A stretch of 64,000 nucleotides of DNA from Astropecten irregularis (lineage: Eukaryota > Echinodermata > Asteroidea > Paxillosida > Astropectinidae). The notes beneath the pieces are model-generated. The model ran no database searches, was not told the DNA's origin, and saw only the letters and a program-made list of their open reading frames with translations. The position numbers were made by a program, and so were the translations under genes. The stretch spans positions 3,844,001 through 3,908,000 of the forward strand of contig OZ020248.1 of NCBI GenBank assembly GCA_963971285.1, given 5' to 3'. Of the stretch, positions 1 to 12,170 are shown one piece after another (within the stretch, counting starts at the first letter, position 1; each line of letters starts with the position of its first letter).

Positions 1-135
1 ATTGTTTCAGGAATGTAATAATTGTAGCCCAATGACCAGGGATAATAGTAATACGCGCATAGAGACGTCATACGTTGATTGTGATATGCGCTATATAAAA
101 ACGGTTTATTATTATTATTATTATTATCAGTTAAT
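1..135 (+). mobile_element. 3' part of tRNA-derived SINE (family S1)
   Basis: The sequence from the GTTTCAGGAATGTAA-like block through the CCCAATGACCAGGGATAATA block matches the 3' halves of the copies at 51265-51590 and 62909-63055. It then runs into a TATAAAAACGGTTTATTATT-type tail with ATT repeats. The tRNA-like head lies outside the window. The A/T-rich simple tail fits a SINE 3' end. Confidence 0.7.
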
Positions 136-602
136 TTCCAACACGATCCAGTATTATGACTTGAATTTAGTGTGAGCACTGCAGACCTGCCGGGCAATTG
201 GACGGCAGCGGTATTGCTTTGGGGTGGCATTTTGTTCGTAGAGGGCGGCCTCTTCAATGAACTATCGAAGTGGCAAGTTTAGCACAGCCCCAGGCTGTTA
301 AACACAATTAAAACCCAACTACACCCTCAAAAGAGGGATGAAAAACACACAATTTGCAGAGGGTAATGTAATGAAGAACACGAGAGGGCTTGCTCAGCAT
401 CGAAAGCGATCAAACTGGCGATTTTAATTTCGCCCAACTCCTCGTAATTACATCAGTGTAGACTGAAATTATTTTCACAACTTTCCCCCAAGTAAACTAG
501 GAGCATAAAAGCTGTTTGTTCAGAATAACAGCCAAGATGTTCGCTTTTTTATATAATATATTATTTTGTGTTCAGGAAATGTTCTGGAAAATTATTTTAA
601 AT
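136..602. other. Unassigned intergenic sequence
   Basis: No supported gene, no repeat shared with the rest of the window and no long open frame. The composition is AT-rich. Confidence 0.6.
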
Positions 603-976
603 GTATAATAGTTAATACATGATTGGTAAAGGTAACAGAACAGTTTTCACACTGTCTGATCCAGCATATACATGATTTAATTTGATTCACACATGTGAAC
701 ATTTGAGCCCAATCGTACATCCGAGTCACGAAAAAATAGCGAAAAACGACTCAATTTTTCTTATTAAACATAATGAATGGTTTTGATCTTACCCCGAGAT
801 CAAAACTGTTTTCGGTCTTTGTTTCACTAATATCTGGGTAAATACACCATTTCAGGCAGAAATATTTTAACGGTATACTTCTACCAGCACCATCTTCATA
901 CCATGAAAGTATAGGTAAATCTGACAACATTTATGTTTGGGTATGTTTATACCGATCCTTCACTGTACCTTTAATA
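603..976 (+). mobile_element. TTAA-type MITE, family B
   Basis: Starts near TACATGATTGGTAAAGGTA and ends near CACTGTACCTTTAATA. The interior has the family B blocks: GAGTCACGAAAAAATAG, the hairpin GATC...ACCCCGAGATC and TCTACCAGCACCATCTTC. The same order occurs at 4186-4519 (inverted), 7779-8137, 23270-23645, 30503-30830 (inverted) and 54098-54560 (inverted). There is no coding capacity, so it would be a non-autonomous element. Confidence 0.8.
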
Positions 977-1825
977 CCCAGTTGTATATCAAGGAACTAC
1001 GATTTTGCTTTATAGGCACCCAGCCTGCATTTAGCACATTTTAATTGAATAGTAATTTCACGTCGTCAGATTTAAGGTCATATATCGTTTATTTTCGTCA
1101 CTGTAACTCGCCAATGAAAATAGGTCAGGTAGCCTTAATTATGTGATATCAGCCCAGAAATTTAAGAAAATCGGTCACGAAATTTTTCTGCTGCTCTCGA
1201 TTTTTTTGGGAAGGTTGATTAAGTTCGGGAATATCAGCCCCAAATAATCATCCTAACTCAATATAAGAAGGGTAGCGAAGTGGTAAACAATTCGGCACAC
1301 GAATTCCCTAGTTTAGTCGTGCCGCGTGGTCTAGATCTAACACACAAGCTTGTTCTATATAATTTCAACCATGGTAGATCGACACATTCAATATGCACAC
1401 ACCCCCCTGTAACGTGTCCTCCCCACCCCCTCGGGATCAACAAATACAACTTGGTATATAAGGTTGCCATTATTCGAACTTCCCAAAGTGCTGCGCACTC
1501 GGAACAAGTGCAGAGGCCTTTTAAAAGAAAAAAACCGCGGACGGTATTTGTAGAGGAAAACAAAAAAATACAAAAAGAGTGAAACATCTAGAATCTTTAA
1601 CCTAGATAATTATAAAGCAAGGGGATATTAGGTTTGTTGCCTTGGTGGCTTAATAGAAGAAATTGATGGTTAGTACCGCCATGACACTTGGACTGGTGCC
1701 AAGATATTGGGGGCAATTTTGAATTTCAATTTTGAATTTCATCATGCAAAATCACCATAGCGTGGGGCTATAAGTTCAGTACGTGTATTTTACAAACAGC
1801 CGCTCGAGGTTAGCATTGTCAGCCT
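977..1825. other. Unassigned intergenic sequence
   Basis: A frame of about 100 codons at 1280-1582 opens with GTG rather than ATG, is also open on the opposite strand and matches no family I recognise, so I do not call it a gene. A short tandem TTTTGAATTTCAA repeat lies near 1716-1740. Confidence 0.5.
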
Positions 1826-1979
1826 GGGTTGATTTCACGAAGCACTACGATGATTGTAACTCGAGTTACGAAGGATCATAAACCATCGTAGGGGGGGGGG
1901 GGGGGGGCTATCCTACGTTGGACTGCAATGCATCATAAGGCCTACGATAAGTTACGACGAGTTTGGTGAAATCGACCCC
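1826..1979. mobile_element. Palindromic MITE, family D, with internal G-run
   Basis: The ends GGGTTGATTTCAC and GTGAAATCGACCC are inverted copies. The interior has paired TAACTCGAGTTACGA and TAAGTTACGACGAG blocks and the marker GCAATGCATCATA. The same layout occurs at 14819-14953, 23838-23983 and 29763-29908. This copy carries an internal run of about 18 G, absent from the others, which is likely slippage. Confidence 0.8.
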
Positions 1980-3032
1980 TGGTGCTGTAAGATCTGTACC
2001 ATATTAAAACAGAGTGACATGACGATGTTTTGATCCTTATTTTGCAGCCGAAATGGATACGAGGTTAAACGTGACGTTCCCATCGGCCTCCATCTTTAAT
2101 ATCAGACGCAGTGACGTCATAATGACGTTGCAAACTGTGTATGACCAGCAAAACAAAATGATGCTGAACGTGTACGGACACAACACTGTGTCTGTACATG
2201 CACACTATATCGCCGGAAGCCACCCACACTCTGCCACGGATCCTCAAAAGGCCGTAACGGCCAGGAAAATCTCGCAATTTCCAGAGGATTTGGTCCGGCG
2301 ACGAATCCCCACTACACCATTGATTGAAATTCCAAGGACGATGTGCAGGCATAAAAGCTAACGCACAATATCGGAAACCGCCTAATTGGCGGTTCGTATA
2401 TAATGCGCCTCGTTCGTCACGTATATCCTCAAGCCTAGAGCTAGGTATAGACAGTCATGTATACATGTATTCCGAAATTAATTGTAGTACTTGTATTGCC
2501 TTGAAGAAAATCACGTGTGTGTGGTATCATACACAGATGGACATTATAACACGAACAATACAGATAGTTATACCAATAGACAGTATACAATGCTAGTATG
2601 TGTGAATCTTCACATCTGCTAAATTTATACATCAACCATTTTGTTTTATTACTTATCTGAGTAAATATGCATTGTTTTCATCTTATTCGTATACCGAGAA
2701 AAGACAGATATTGTTTTCATTAAAAGTTAAACTGGCTGAAGATGGGTCATTTTCTAACATCTTCTATATTCACCGTCTGAAAAGGTTTTGTTCTTTTCAG
2801 TGAACAGTCTTTTCAGTCTAAAGATGTTCATCATATAAGCCGCGGCCTGTAGGCTGAATATTCTACTCTTCCGCGGTCACGGAAAAAAAAATTCCGCTAA
2901 AAATAAGCAGCAAAACACAGAGCTATCCAACTACACGTGATATCAATGAAACTGAAAAAAGGACTTCTTTTTTGTTACATATTAAACTCAACCAAGAAGA
3001 AGAAAAATATTCTGCATGGTTCTTAAAAATAA
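1980..3032. other. Unassigned intergenic sequence
   Basis: Frames at 2053-2361 (plus) and 2065-2352 (minus) overlap each other and resemble no known protein. No repeats are shared with other regions. Confidence 0.5.
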
Positions 3033-3371
3033 TGTACTATCATACTTTGGTAGTTTGGTAGCATATCCGCACAGAAATCTTCATAGATTTACCTATAACT
3101 TTAACCTACATGTATATAGGGTATAAAGATGATGATGGTAGACAATTTTTTTTTGCCTGAAATGCTGTTTTTATCAAGAAAAAGAGTAAAACCAATGACC
3201 AAAAAACCCCAACAATTTTGATCTTTTAAAGATCCGAAAAATAACGGTGAAAATATTTTTGTAAATATATACCGTGGGCGTTTTTCACAGTTTTCTCAAA
3301 AAGTGGGCACCGAATGGGACTGGGAATTTCACAGATGACAAAAACCAAAGTATCAGTGATGTTACCTTTAA
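3033..3371 (-). mobile_element. TTAA-type MITE, family A (inverted)
   Basis: Begins TACTATCATACTTTGG and ends ACCAAAGTATCAGTGATGTTACCTTTAA. In between, in reverse order, are the family A blocks: AGGGTATAAAGATGATGATGG, the hairpin around GATCTTTTAAAGATC and TTTTCTCAAAAAGTGGGCAC. The left end has diverged from AAAGGTAGTATC. Confidence 0.8.
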
Positions 3372-4185
3372 CCGTGATTGTAGGGACAATTCCACTGCCA
3401 ATCACAGCCGTTACGGGGTTAAATTTGCCGCAGGGACAGATATAATTACTTGTGTCCCCAGAAATTTTCCCCTTTTACCAAAGTGCATTATGCCATCGCT
3501 CACTAGCAGGAAGCACTGTGCTTAATATACACAACCCAAGACAAACACGATTGGGAATGGTCCCCAAAATCCCCTTATTTGAATTGCTCTATCGACGCAA
3601 TGCAAAGACCATTTGAATGAAGATTCTGATTGAAGAGATAAAGCAAGCCACTCTATTTCAGGATGTTAAAGCCTTTTGCCTTCCCAGGGATTCAAGAAAG
3701 ACAGGAAGTAGATTGAATTGATAAAGTGCAAAAATCTTCGTGATTTCAAACTAAGATATTGGTAAGGAAATAGGTCAACCAACAGAATGGTGTGTTTTTT
3801 TTACCGAGTAACTAAAAACAACTTTCATGTATTTTGGTCAAAATCATATTTTTCTGAATCCTAGAAAATCGCAATTTATCAGTTATTTTATCTGCTATTC
3901 GAGAAGAAAGAGACAAAAATCGGGACTGGCGTTCGTGTAACTTACAAAAGTGCATTTTGTTTATAAAGACGTCGAGCCAATCAGGTAGCTTGAACTGCCA
4001 GGAGAGTGCCACGTGATTCGGAGCGCCGCGTTTCATTAGTCAATTATCCAGTGGGTTGTCTTTTGGAATCACTGAACAATGAAGTTTCCCCTTTTCTTTC
4101 ATTAGACATACTGTATCATATTTTGGCAAACGTGCACCCATGTATCTGACCCAACATGTATACGTCACGAGAAAATATTTGTTTA
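3372..4185. other. Unassigned intergenic sequence
   Basis: No gene or shared repeat recognised. Short frames on the minus strand at 3812-4036 resemble no family. Confidence 0.5.
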
Positions 4186-4519
4186 TGAAGGTACAGTACA
4201 GGATTGGTAACATACCCAAACAGAAATGATTACAGATTTACGTATAACTTTTGGAATGTGTAGATGGTACTGGTAGAAACATACTGTTAAAATATTTCCG
4301 CCTAAAACGGTGTATTTATCCAGAAATTATCAAAACAGTTCAAAACCATTCATTATGTATTATTAGAACAATTGAATTGGTTTTGCGCTATTTTCTCGTG
4401 ACTCAGATGTCGGAATGAGCTCAAATGTTCACAGGTTTATCATTTCATGTACATTTGGGATTAGACAAAGTATGAGTGCTGTTCTTTGACTTTTACCAAT
4501 CATGTATTATACCTTTAAA
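4186..4519 (-). mobile_element. TTAA-type MITE, family B (inverted)
   Basis: Starts GAAGGTACAGTACAGGATTGG and ends ACCAATCATGTATTATACCTTTAA. The interior is the reverse complement of the 603-976 copy, including the GAGTCACGAGAAAATAG block in reverse. The final TTAA is intact; the left end has diverged. Confidence 0.82.
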
Positions 4520-4974
4520 AGACACTCAAAATGTTTACGTGCAGCCTGCTCACCCATCAGACATCACGCCTTTATAGGGCACAGTACGGCGCAGTAAATT
4601 AACACAAGCCATCAACTTTACCTTGTCTAGCCTTGGGGCAGGGAACTTCATTTCAATAATCGTGACTATCGAGCATGTACTGACTGTGTGCACTGTAACT
4701 AAATTAGGCGTAAGTCGGTTGGTTTCCTGACCAAAAAAAAGTAAAAAGTCTTGCATCGCTCCGTCTTAATTGGAGGCCGCGCCGGAGAAACGAATCAATA
4801 TATATCTCAGGGTTCATTAGCAAAATTGATTTGTTTCCTTGTTTTTCTGTGTTTGTTTGTTTGTTTGTTCTCCTCGAACATTGACACCAAGGTTCGAGGG
4901 AGTTGGGTATCGACAATACAGAATAGATATCACTCCGGAAGTTGAGATCGACTGAAACAGAAGCAGCGTCTATA
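4520..4974. other. Unassigned sequence upstream of the GGCTCA element
   Basis: No gene recognised. Frames entering from the downstream GGCTCA repeat are by-products of that microsatellite. A short TTTG run lies at 4850-4866. Confidence 0.5.
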
Positions 4975-5522
<548 letters not shown>

Positions 5523-7778
5523 TGTAAGTGACATCAAGGATTGCAATATAGTCAATATCTGGCGGTTTTGATTGGTCTGTCCTTGGGTAATTTACTATGA
5601 CGACGTCCTTAATTCGTTGGTGGTTCGTTTCCAGGGAAGCCATGTTTTCGATCACAATTTGCGTCCCGTGCAAATTATGTGAGAGTGGCTTCATACCTAA
5701 AATGGAAGAATTCTGACGTCAGGGTTCGTAAATGTTTTTTCCGCTCTCAGAAATTTAGCCACGCATGCCCAAATTCTCGAAATGATAAAAGAAAATTAGG
5801 GTATCACTTAAAGACTAACTAGGAGAAAAACTACATACGCTTACGTAGTAACAACTACTTCATCACAATTTTCTCAAAATTCTCGAAGCAAGGGATGGTG
5901 AAAACAGTTTTCTTGAAGAATAAAACGTTTCAGACTCTTAGCATAGTAGGCCTAGCTTCTAAGCAAAACGAAATTCAAGTTTGGAACAATAAAAAGCAAC
6001 CTCTTGGCAATGTGTTATAATCTGTATCAGAGCAGCGTACTTCAGTGCTAACCACAATGGATCGGAGATGCTGTTGCAACGAATCTTGGAATCGTCGGAT
6101 TTACAAATCCGGTGGGCCGAAACTAGGAATCCCAGTTTCGTTGACGGATTTACAAATCCGTTCAGAGATATTTGCGGTCAGGTTAAAAGGCAGTTTTTCC
6201 AGTCTTTTGGTTTATTTTGGTTGTTGTTTGTTAAATCTGTGACAAAAAACAACAACAACTTGGATTTAATCATTTGAAGTTGGACGGTACGGTGAGGTTA
6301 GTAAAAGTCAAAAAAAAAAAAATACATCGACCGCGTTCACGTTCATTCTGTTAGTGCCATAAACAATAGACTGGTTCCCTGCAGCATTGGCTAAACTTTT
6401 CGCTCCCACTGGGCATGCTGAAGTCGATGCTGGCTATAGTTTTTTCAACTTGATCATTGACAATGTGGGGACTGGCAGCGAGTCTACTTAACAGATTTGC
6501 AAATTCAGTATACCGAAAATAGGATTCGAATGATAGAGGGCGTTTATGATATAGTTTCGTCGAATTTGTAGATTCGTTGGAACAATGTCATGTGGTCATT
6601 AAGCAGAAGCACAATCATTTCGTTTGGTGTCAACTAACACAGAGCACCAGCGAGATCAACCTCATAAATTGTATACTGCTTGTGTCTCGGAATATTCTGA
6701 CTTTGACAGCATTTTGTTTTGTGCCCGACGCACGAACGGCTTCTCGTACTTAGACCTATATCGTTTGTGTTCTCCGCACAGCATGTCAAGATTGATCAAG
6801 GCCCTCAACGATCGTCAGAGAAACAAATCCAGGGTCCTTGAATATCCCTGATATAATAATCCCTAGAGTGACAACCGCTCCATCGGAATGAGTCCAAACT
6901 CCGTGCCGATCGAGGTTGTCGAGATCGCCGCCCATTAATACAGAGGACTTAGTAAACGAGCGACTACAAAATGCACCAGTATGATGTATCCAGCTGTAAG
7001 CTATTCACGTGTACTTGATGCCTACCGTGCATAATTGAAAGCAAATAAACGAATATGCAGAATCCGGTTGCAGAATGTATAATAAGCCTTGCGATAATCA
7101 AACATACGGACGCCTCAAGCCAAACTGTTTCGACCGGTGCCGAGGGAGACACGGCACTTAGACTACACAGGGCACGCATCATGACATAGGCCTAAATAGC
7201 GCGCGTTCATGCGCGCATAAAATGGTCCCTTACTTCATCCATCAACTCACTCATAGCGGAAACGAACACAAAATCAAAGCTTTTAAGCCAGACGAAAATA
7301 TGACCAGCAACTTGCTCTTATACGGACTCCGAGCCGAGCGGGGCCGACCAGGCAGTCAGGGCAGCAGTGGGCCCCAGGCGGATGCCGACCTTGCACTCCC
7401 TCCAAAAAAACTAATGACGAATGGCGCGGAGTCTGAACATTAAACTGCTGGTCACGCATTCATCGTGCGTGCACAGACAATCGTGTTTGCATCGACTATG
7501 GTGCAGTGATATTGATCAGGAGCCCAAGCTCTCTGTCATTTTACCTCTTGCTGCAGCCGGAGAGAGAAAAAACATTATGATGTTGGGATGGAACTACCTG
7601 TCATAGGCATGTTGTCGCATACATCAAACTCTTCACTGAATTGATCCACCATCTAGCCTTTTGAGAATACGATTCCCTCTTTTGTTTTGCACATGGGGAC
7701 ATGAAATCATAACAACTGACAATAATATAGATACATGTATTTGTTTTCAACATTCTTTCACAAGGGTAAGCCTTATTG
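5523..7778. other. Unassigned intergenic sequence
   Basis: No supported gene. A 16-bp near-palindrome CGGATTTACAAATCCG occurs twice, near 6096 and 6144, and a related degenerate stretch lies at 6490-6580. Other open frames here are under 80 codons and resemble nothing known. Confidence 0.5.
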
Positions 7779-8137
7779 AAAGGTATAATACAAAGTTGGT
7801 AAAGGTCACAGAACAGCACTCACTTTGTCTGATCAAACATGTACATGAAAATAAAATGATAAACCTGTGAAAATTTGAGGTCAATCGGACTTCTGAGTCA
7901 CGAGAAATAGTGGAAAATGATTTTTTTCTTTTAAAATATAAAGAATGGTTTGATCTTACCCTGAGATCAAAACTGTCTTAAAATGGCCTTTGTTTTGCTA
8001 ATTTCTGGATAAATACACCATTTCAGGTGGGAATATTTCTACCAGCGCAGCACTATCTTCATACCCTGAAAGTTAAAGGTAAATCTGTGAATATTTCTGT
8101 TTGGGTATGTTACCAATCCTGCATTGTATACGTTTAA
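7779..8137 (+). mobile_element. TTAA-type MITE, family B
   Basis: Starts AAAGGTATAATACAAAGTTGG and ends GTTACCAATCCTGCATTGTATACGTTTAA. It holds the ordered family B blocks, including GAGTCACGAGAAATAG and CTGGATAAATACACCATTTC. The stretch between the CACCATTTCAGG and ACCAGC blocks is shortened. Confidence 0.82.
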
Positions 8138-8462
8138 ACAACACTGACGATTGCAGTGCAAATAAAATAGAAAAACGAACAAACAAAAGTCCACTGGTGA
8201 TATTGTGATATGGTTTTGATTTCGTGCATGCGAACATTCTCCTTGTACAATAATTAATGACATACGTGGGCGAAGCCATATGTGCTTCATCATTAATACA
8301 ATCTAACATAGCGGGGGGAATGCATGTCATCGGGGCAAATTTGATAAATTGGACCGTTGCAACTTCCCCAGGGAGTATGTTATAATCGTCGCGATGTCGC
8401 CATTAAAGCGCATAAGGGTGGATTCCGTATACACGTCAGGCTACGGGAACCAGTTTCATTAT

Positions 8463-8706
8463 GGGCGTGTACGAAGCGGAGGCTCAGGCTCCGTCTCAAG
8501 CCGCTCCGGATACATTTGGTGAATCCATTCTGAAATAACGGGTATCAAAATAGAGGCTTTTGGCTGCGGTTCGGAAGTAGATTCTCTAGTTTAAAAAAGA
8601 AAACAGAGCTTCAGCTTCAATGGAAAACCACAACCTATATTTTCAGCATAGGCCTAATGGATGTCAGAGCTGGAGCCTGAGCCTGAGCCTGAGTCTGAGC
8701 CTCCGT
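8463..8706 (-). mobile_element. Family F foldback MITE (short hexamer ends)
   Basis: Ends GTACGAAGCGGAGGCTCAGG and GAGCCTGAGTCTGAGCCTCC. The core is in the opposite orientation to 4975-5522 (GGTATCAAAATAGAGGCTTT, then ACAGAGCTTCAGCTTCAATG). Only one to four hexamers remain at each end, which shows how much the 4975 copy has expanded. Confidence 0.8.
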
Positions 8707-9395
8707 GTCTCTGCTGATAACGCTGAGAATGCTGCACTTCTGATTCTCGCTCTTGGCTTAATACAGGGTTAGAGCCGAATTTCCAATCTATCAGCATGTC
8801 TAAGCACTTTTTTGGGGGGTTAGCCCTCTAGCGCCACCTCGTGTTGGCATTGCTATTATCTCCATCTTGAAAATAATATTTATTGAGTACGTATTTCTGT
8901 TTAACTCAACGTCTCCTGATGATGTCTAGAGCAGGCTAGTTGAAACGTTGAGACCTTACGAGAAGTGCGAACGATATAGAAGTGCGAAAGTACGAACGAT
9001 TCTTACATGGTGTTTCCGCAAACCGATCCACATACCAATTGTCACCATGCAAAGCCTCAAAATAATCTTTCTTCAACGTCCCTATACCAAATAATGTACT
9101 TCGTTTGCCTAAGGCTGTTGTCGAAAGTCCTTCAAGCAAGATTTTACACTTTACGATGATGTGTCTTTATCATATCAAGTACCAATATACAAAATGGCGC
9201 CATCATAGCCAAAATATGCATAATTACAGACCCGAGTAGGCCTACATCTTGCTATGCGGACACAGCACTGACCTATAGTCACAGGGTACATAGATCGACT
9301 TTGTGAACACACTGTATGGATTTTTCTACCTATTGATCGTGAGCTGTCCGTGTTTTTGTGTATAATGGCCGTCCGTCCAGCAGGCACGACAGGCT
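8707..9395. other. Unassigned intergenic sequence
   Basis: A locally repeated phrase, AGAAGTGCGAACGATATAGAAGTGCGAAAGTACGAACGAT in content, spans about 8960-9000. No gene recognised. Confidence 0.5.
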
Positions 9396-9738
9396 ACAAG
9401 AAATACAGATTCATGGGCACAAATATCACGACAGATACAGTAATGGTCATCTGTGAAAATTTCAGTTCAATACGGTGCCCACTTTTTGAGAAAACAGTGA
9501 AAAACAGCAACAGTATTTCTGAAGTCTTTTCTCTTTTATTTTTGATCTTTTAAAAGATCAAAAAGATTGTCGGTCGTTGTTTTACTAATTTCTGGATAAA
9601 TACACCATTTCAGGCGCGGCGGAACAATTTTAACGGTATGTTTCTACCACCACCATCTTAATTCATACCATGTAAGTTATACGTAAATCTGTGAACATTT
9701 CTGTTTTGGTTTCTTACCAAAGTATGATATATCCTTTA
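9396..9738 (+). mobile_element. TTAA-type MITE, family A (left end missing)
   Basis: Starts inside the element at AAATACAGATTCATGGGCAC and runs through CCACTTTTTGAGAAAACAGTG, the GATCTTTTAAAAGATC hairpin, CACCATTTCAGG, and CTTACCAAAGTATGATATATCCTTTAA. The left terminal repeat is absent. Confidence 0.8.
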
Positions 9739-10415
9739 ATACAGATTCAGGACCGTGGTACCAAACGACAATGATGTTTTCGCGCCATTTTTCTGCACAC
9801 TGCCCAAACCACCCACACCGAAAAGCTAGCATAATATCCGGACACATGCAATATATTCTCGTTTGTTTATTGTATAGAATTATTACTCCTATGAGAAATT
9901 ACTCAATTTTTACAGCCAATTTTGTTTTGCCCTCGATCAAAATGTCCATACGTGACACGTCACGACGCACTAAATCATATGGTTAGTACTATATCTATTT
10001 GCTTTGTTGAAAGCAAGGCGCACGCGCACTCTGTACCATTTATGAGACACACACCAAACGACACGAATTGAACTGTATAGAGGAGGTCTTGTATTGATAT
10101 ATAACATTATGTTGTGTATATCGGACAAGTAAAATAAAATACTGAATGAAAATTAACAAAAATATATAGGCCTATACAAAAAACAGTTGAATTTTGTGTA
10201 GGCGTTGACTGATTTCAGAATGCAATTAGTATTAACTTTTTAGTGGTACATGTCGTATATAAAATAGGAATACACCTGTGGCGTTTATGACATTATTCTT
10301 TCAAAATTATGGTTAGGTGACATTCAATGACGTCATCGCACCGCCATCTTATGAGCAGGATGAACAACAAAAACAACATTAACAAAAACAACAACAGCTA
10401 CAGCATCATCATCAT

Positions 10416-10447
<32 letters not shown>

Positions 10448-11570
10448 AAACAACGAAACACAATTAGACAGTGGGTTTCATGTCAGTACCATTTAGTCTT
10501 TTTATATACGGCCGTTGATTTATCGGTCAGAATATAGAGCGATGTACTTCGATATAGGGACACATTGATTCATCTGACTCAACAGCACTAAGGGAGTAAC
10601 ACGAATACACCATGGAACCATCATTATATACACTGCAGGGGGAATGGTCTAGTTACAGGTATATCGGCATGATGCTATCCTTGCATCAGATTACCAAAGT
10701 CTGAGTAAGTGATACGTTTTCAAGCTTTTCTGCTTCGCTATAAATCATGACTCATCTTTTTTTTTCTCCTCCTCCACTAAAGTACAAAGCCAGACATAAT
10801 GCAGTACCATTACGGCGCGGCCGGTCCATTTCCCGCCAAAAACGACCTTGCATAATTACTCCCATTCAGCGAGATAACGCGATCCCGCTCTTCTGTGGAA
10901 AGAGGCACTGTGGCACGGCAGGGTTGAATTAATTGGCTAGATATTTAGTGAATATCACGTTGCCATGGCAACAAGAGGATGGGACAGAACACGCTCACCC
11001 TTTCGTGGCAATCAGACCTTATGTGACAGGACGTTATACAGACTACCCAAAGCCACAACGAGGTACGTCGTGGCGTCTCGAAACGAGACAAGCAACTCGC
11101 CAGACGTTTTAACATTCACCAATATAACACTAACAGACGAAATGAAACACGTATACCTAAAACTGATGAATAAGCGATGAGCGTTTTTGGCGCCAAAACA
11201 CTGGCAAACCTCTCGTTCCTTCTTTGTAGTATCTCCTATTATAACTTTTGCTAAACCCGTCGGTGATTGAAAGTGATAAATCCTCAGAGCTCATATCTAC
11301 GATTTCAACCATAAAATTGCACTCAGCTCTGTTAAAAAGGACATGCTGAAATGGAGAGCTTTGTGGCAGCGTCTACAGTAATAAGCCCATAGGTTCATGC
11401 GTGAAACAACCACTTGCAAGACACAATATGATGCACAATGTACCGTAATGCAGTAGGTTTCACCGATTTGCGTGGCTCGTCTCAAAATCAAAGCAAGTTT
11501 GAACGTAATGCTTTTAAATAAATAGAACTAATTGAAAATTTAGTTGTAAAATGTAAAGGTTCTTTATATG
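9739..11570. other. Unassigned sequence with AAC-rich tract
   Basis: Contains an AAC/ATC trinucleotide tract at 10363-10460. A CCGCCATCTT word (AAGATGGCGG on minus) lies at 10341-10350. Frames at 10747-10932 and 10965-11180 are open but unlike any protein I recognise. Confidence 0.5.
10363..10460. repeat. AAC/ATC trinucleotide repeat tract
   Basis: Imperfect AAC units with an internal (ATC)5 block and a longer (AAC) run after it. Simple-sequence DNA. Confidence 0.85.
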
Positions 11571-11676
11571 TATTTCTTGATATAGATTATATTGTTTTTA
11601 TTTTTTATGCTTAGAGATAGAAGTATTTCTTGATATAGATTATATTGTTTTTATTTTTTATGCTTAGAGATAGAAG
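11571..11676. repeat. Exact tandem duplication of 53 bp
   Basis: Positions 11571-11623 and 11624-11676 are identical. The unit starts TATTTCTTGATATAG and ends GAGATAGAAG. Complete identity suggests a very recent duplication, or a collapse or expansion in the assembly. Its right edge runs into the family G repeat. Confidence 0.9.
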
Positions 11677-11800
11677 GGCCTGACGCATTTCGATCCTAGC
11701 AGGATATTTCTCAAATACTAAATGACAAGAGGGCAAGAACGTGCAAGTCATGATGCATATAAATGGATGAGAGGATCAGAACAAATGTGTCTGGGTTAGA
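11660..11800 (+). repeat. Dispersed repeat, family G
   Basis: Contains GGCCTGACGCATTTCGATCC, TAGCAGGAT, then AAATGACAAGAGGGCAAGAAC and ATGATGCATATAAATGGATG-type blocks. The same order occurs at 59390-59500, and the leading block also at 12045-12080. Confidence 0.65.
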
Positions 11801-12040
11801 CAAAATTCATTCATTTTCTCTTGTCATATTTTTCTCCTGTCGAAAACGGTTCATGCATGTTTTAAAAGCACATGATTCGTTTGCGGGTTGAGCATGTGAG
11901 AGAAAAATCATCAAAAAGACTCTCTTTCTGTGTTCAGTGTGAGATAAATATGTTTTTCTCATGTCAAGTAATTTATTGATTATAGTTCTAACAAATAAAG
12001 CGAGGTTTGGTGACTGTTGAACATCCTCTTTAAACAAGTT

Positions 12041-12165
12041 GCTTAGAGTTGGGAAGGCCTGACGCGTTTCGATCCTAGCAGGATCTTTATCGAAGCCTAT
12101 TATAGCCTTCGATATTAGATCATAGGATCAATACGCGTCAGGCCCACCTAGCTCCAAGCATTTGA
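12041..12165. repeat. Family G foldback
   Basis: The left arm GGCCTGACGCGTTTCGATCC is matched in inverse by GGATCAATACGCGTCAGGCC at the right, with a loop around CTTTATCGAAGCCTATTATAG. It shares the arm with 11660-11800. Element class unknown. Confidence 0.7.
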
Positions 12166-12170
12166 TATAT

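Noticed and set aside
1280..1582. 100-codon plus frame
   Set aside because: GTG start, opposite strand also open over the same stretch, no recognisable family.
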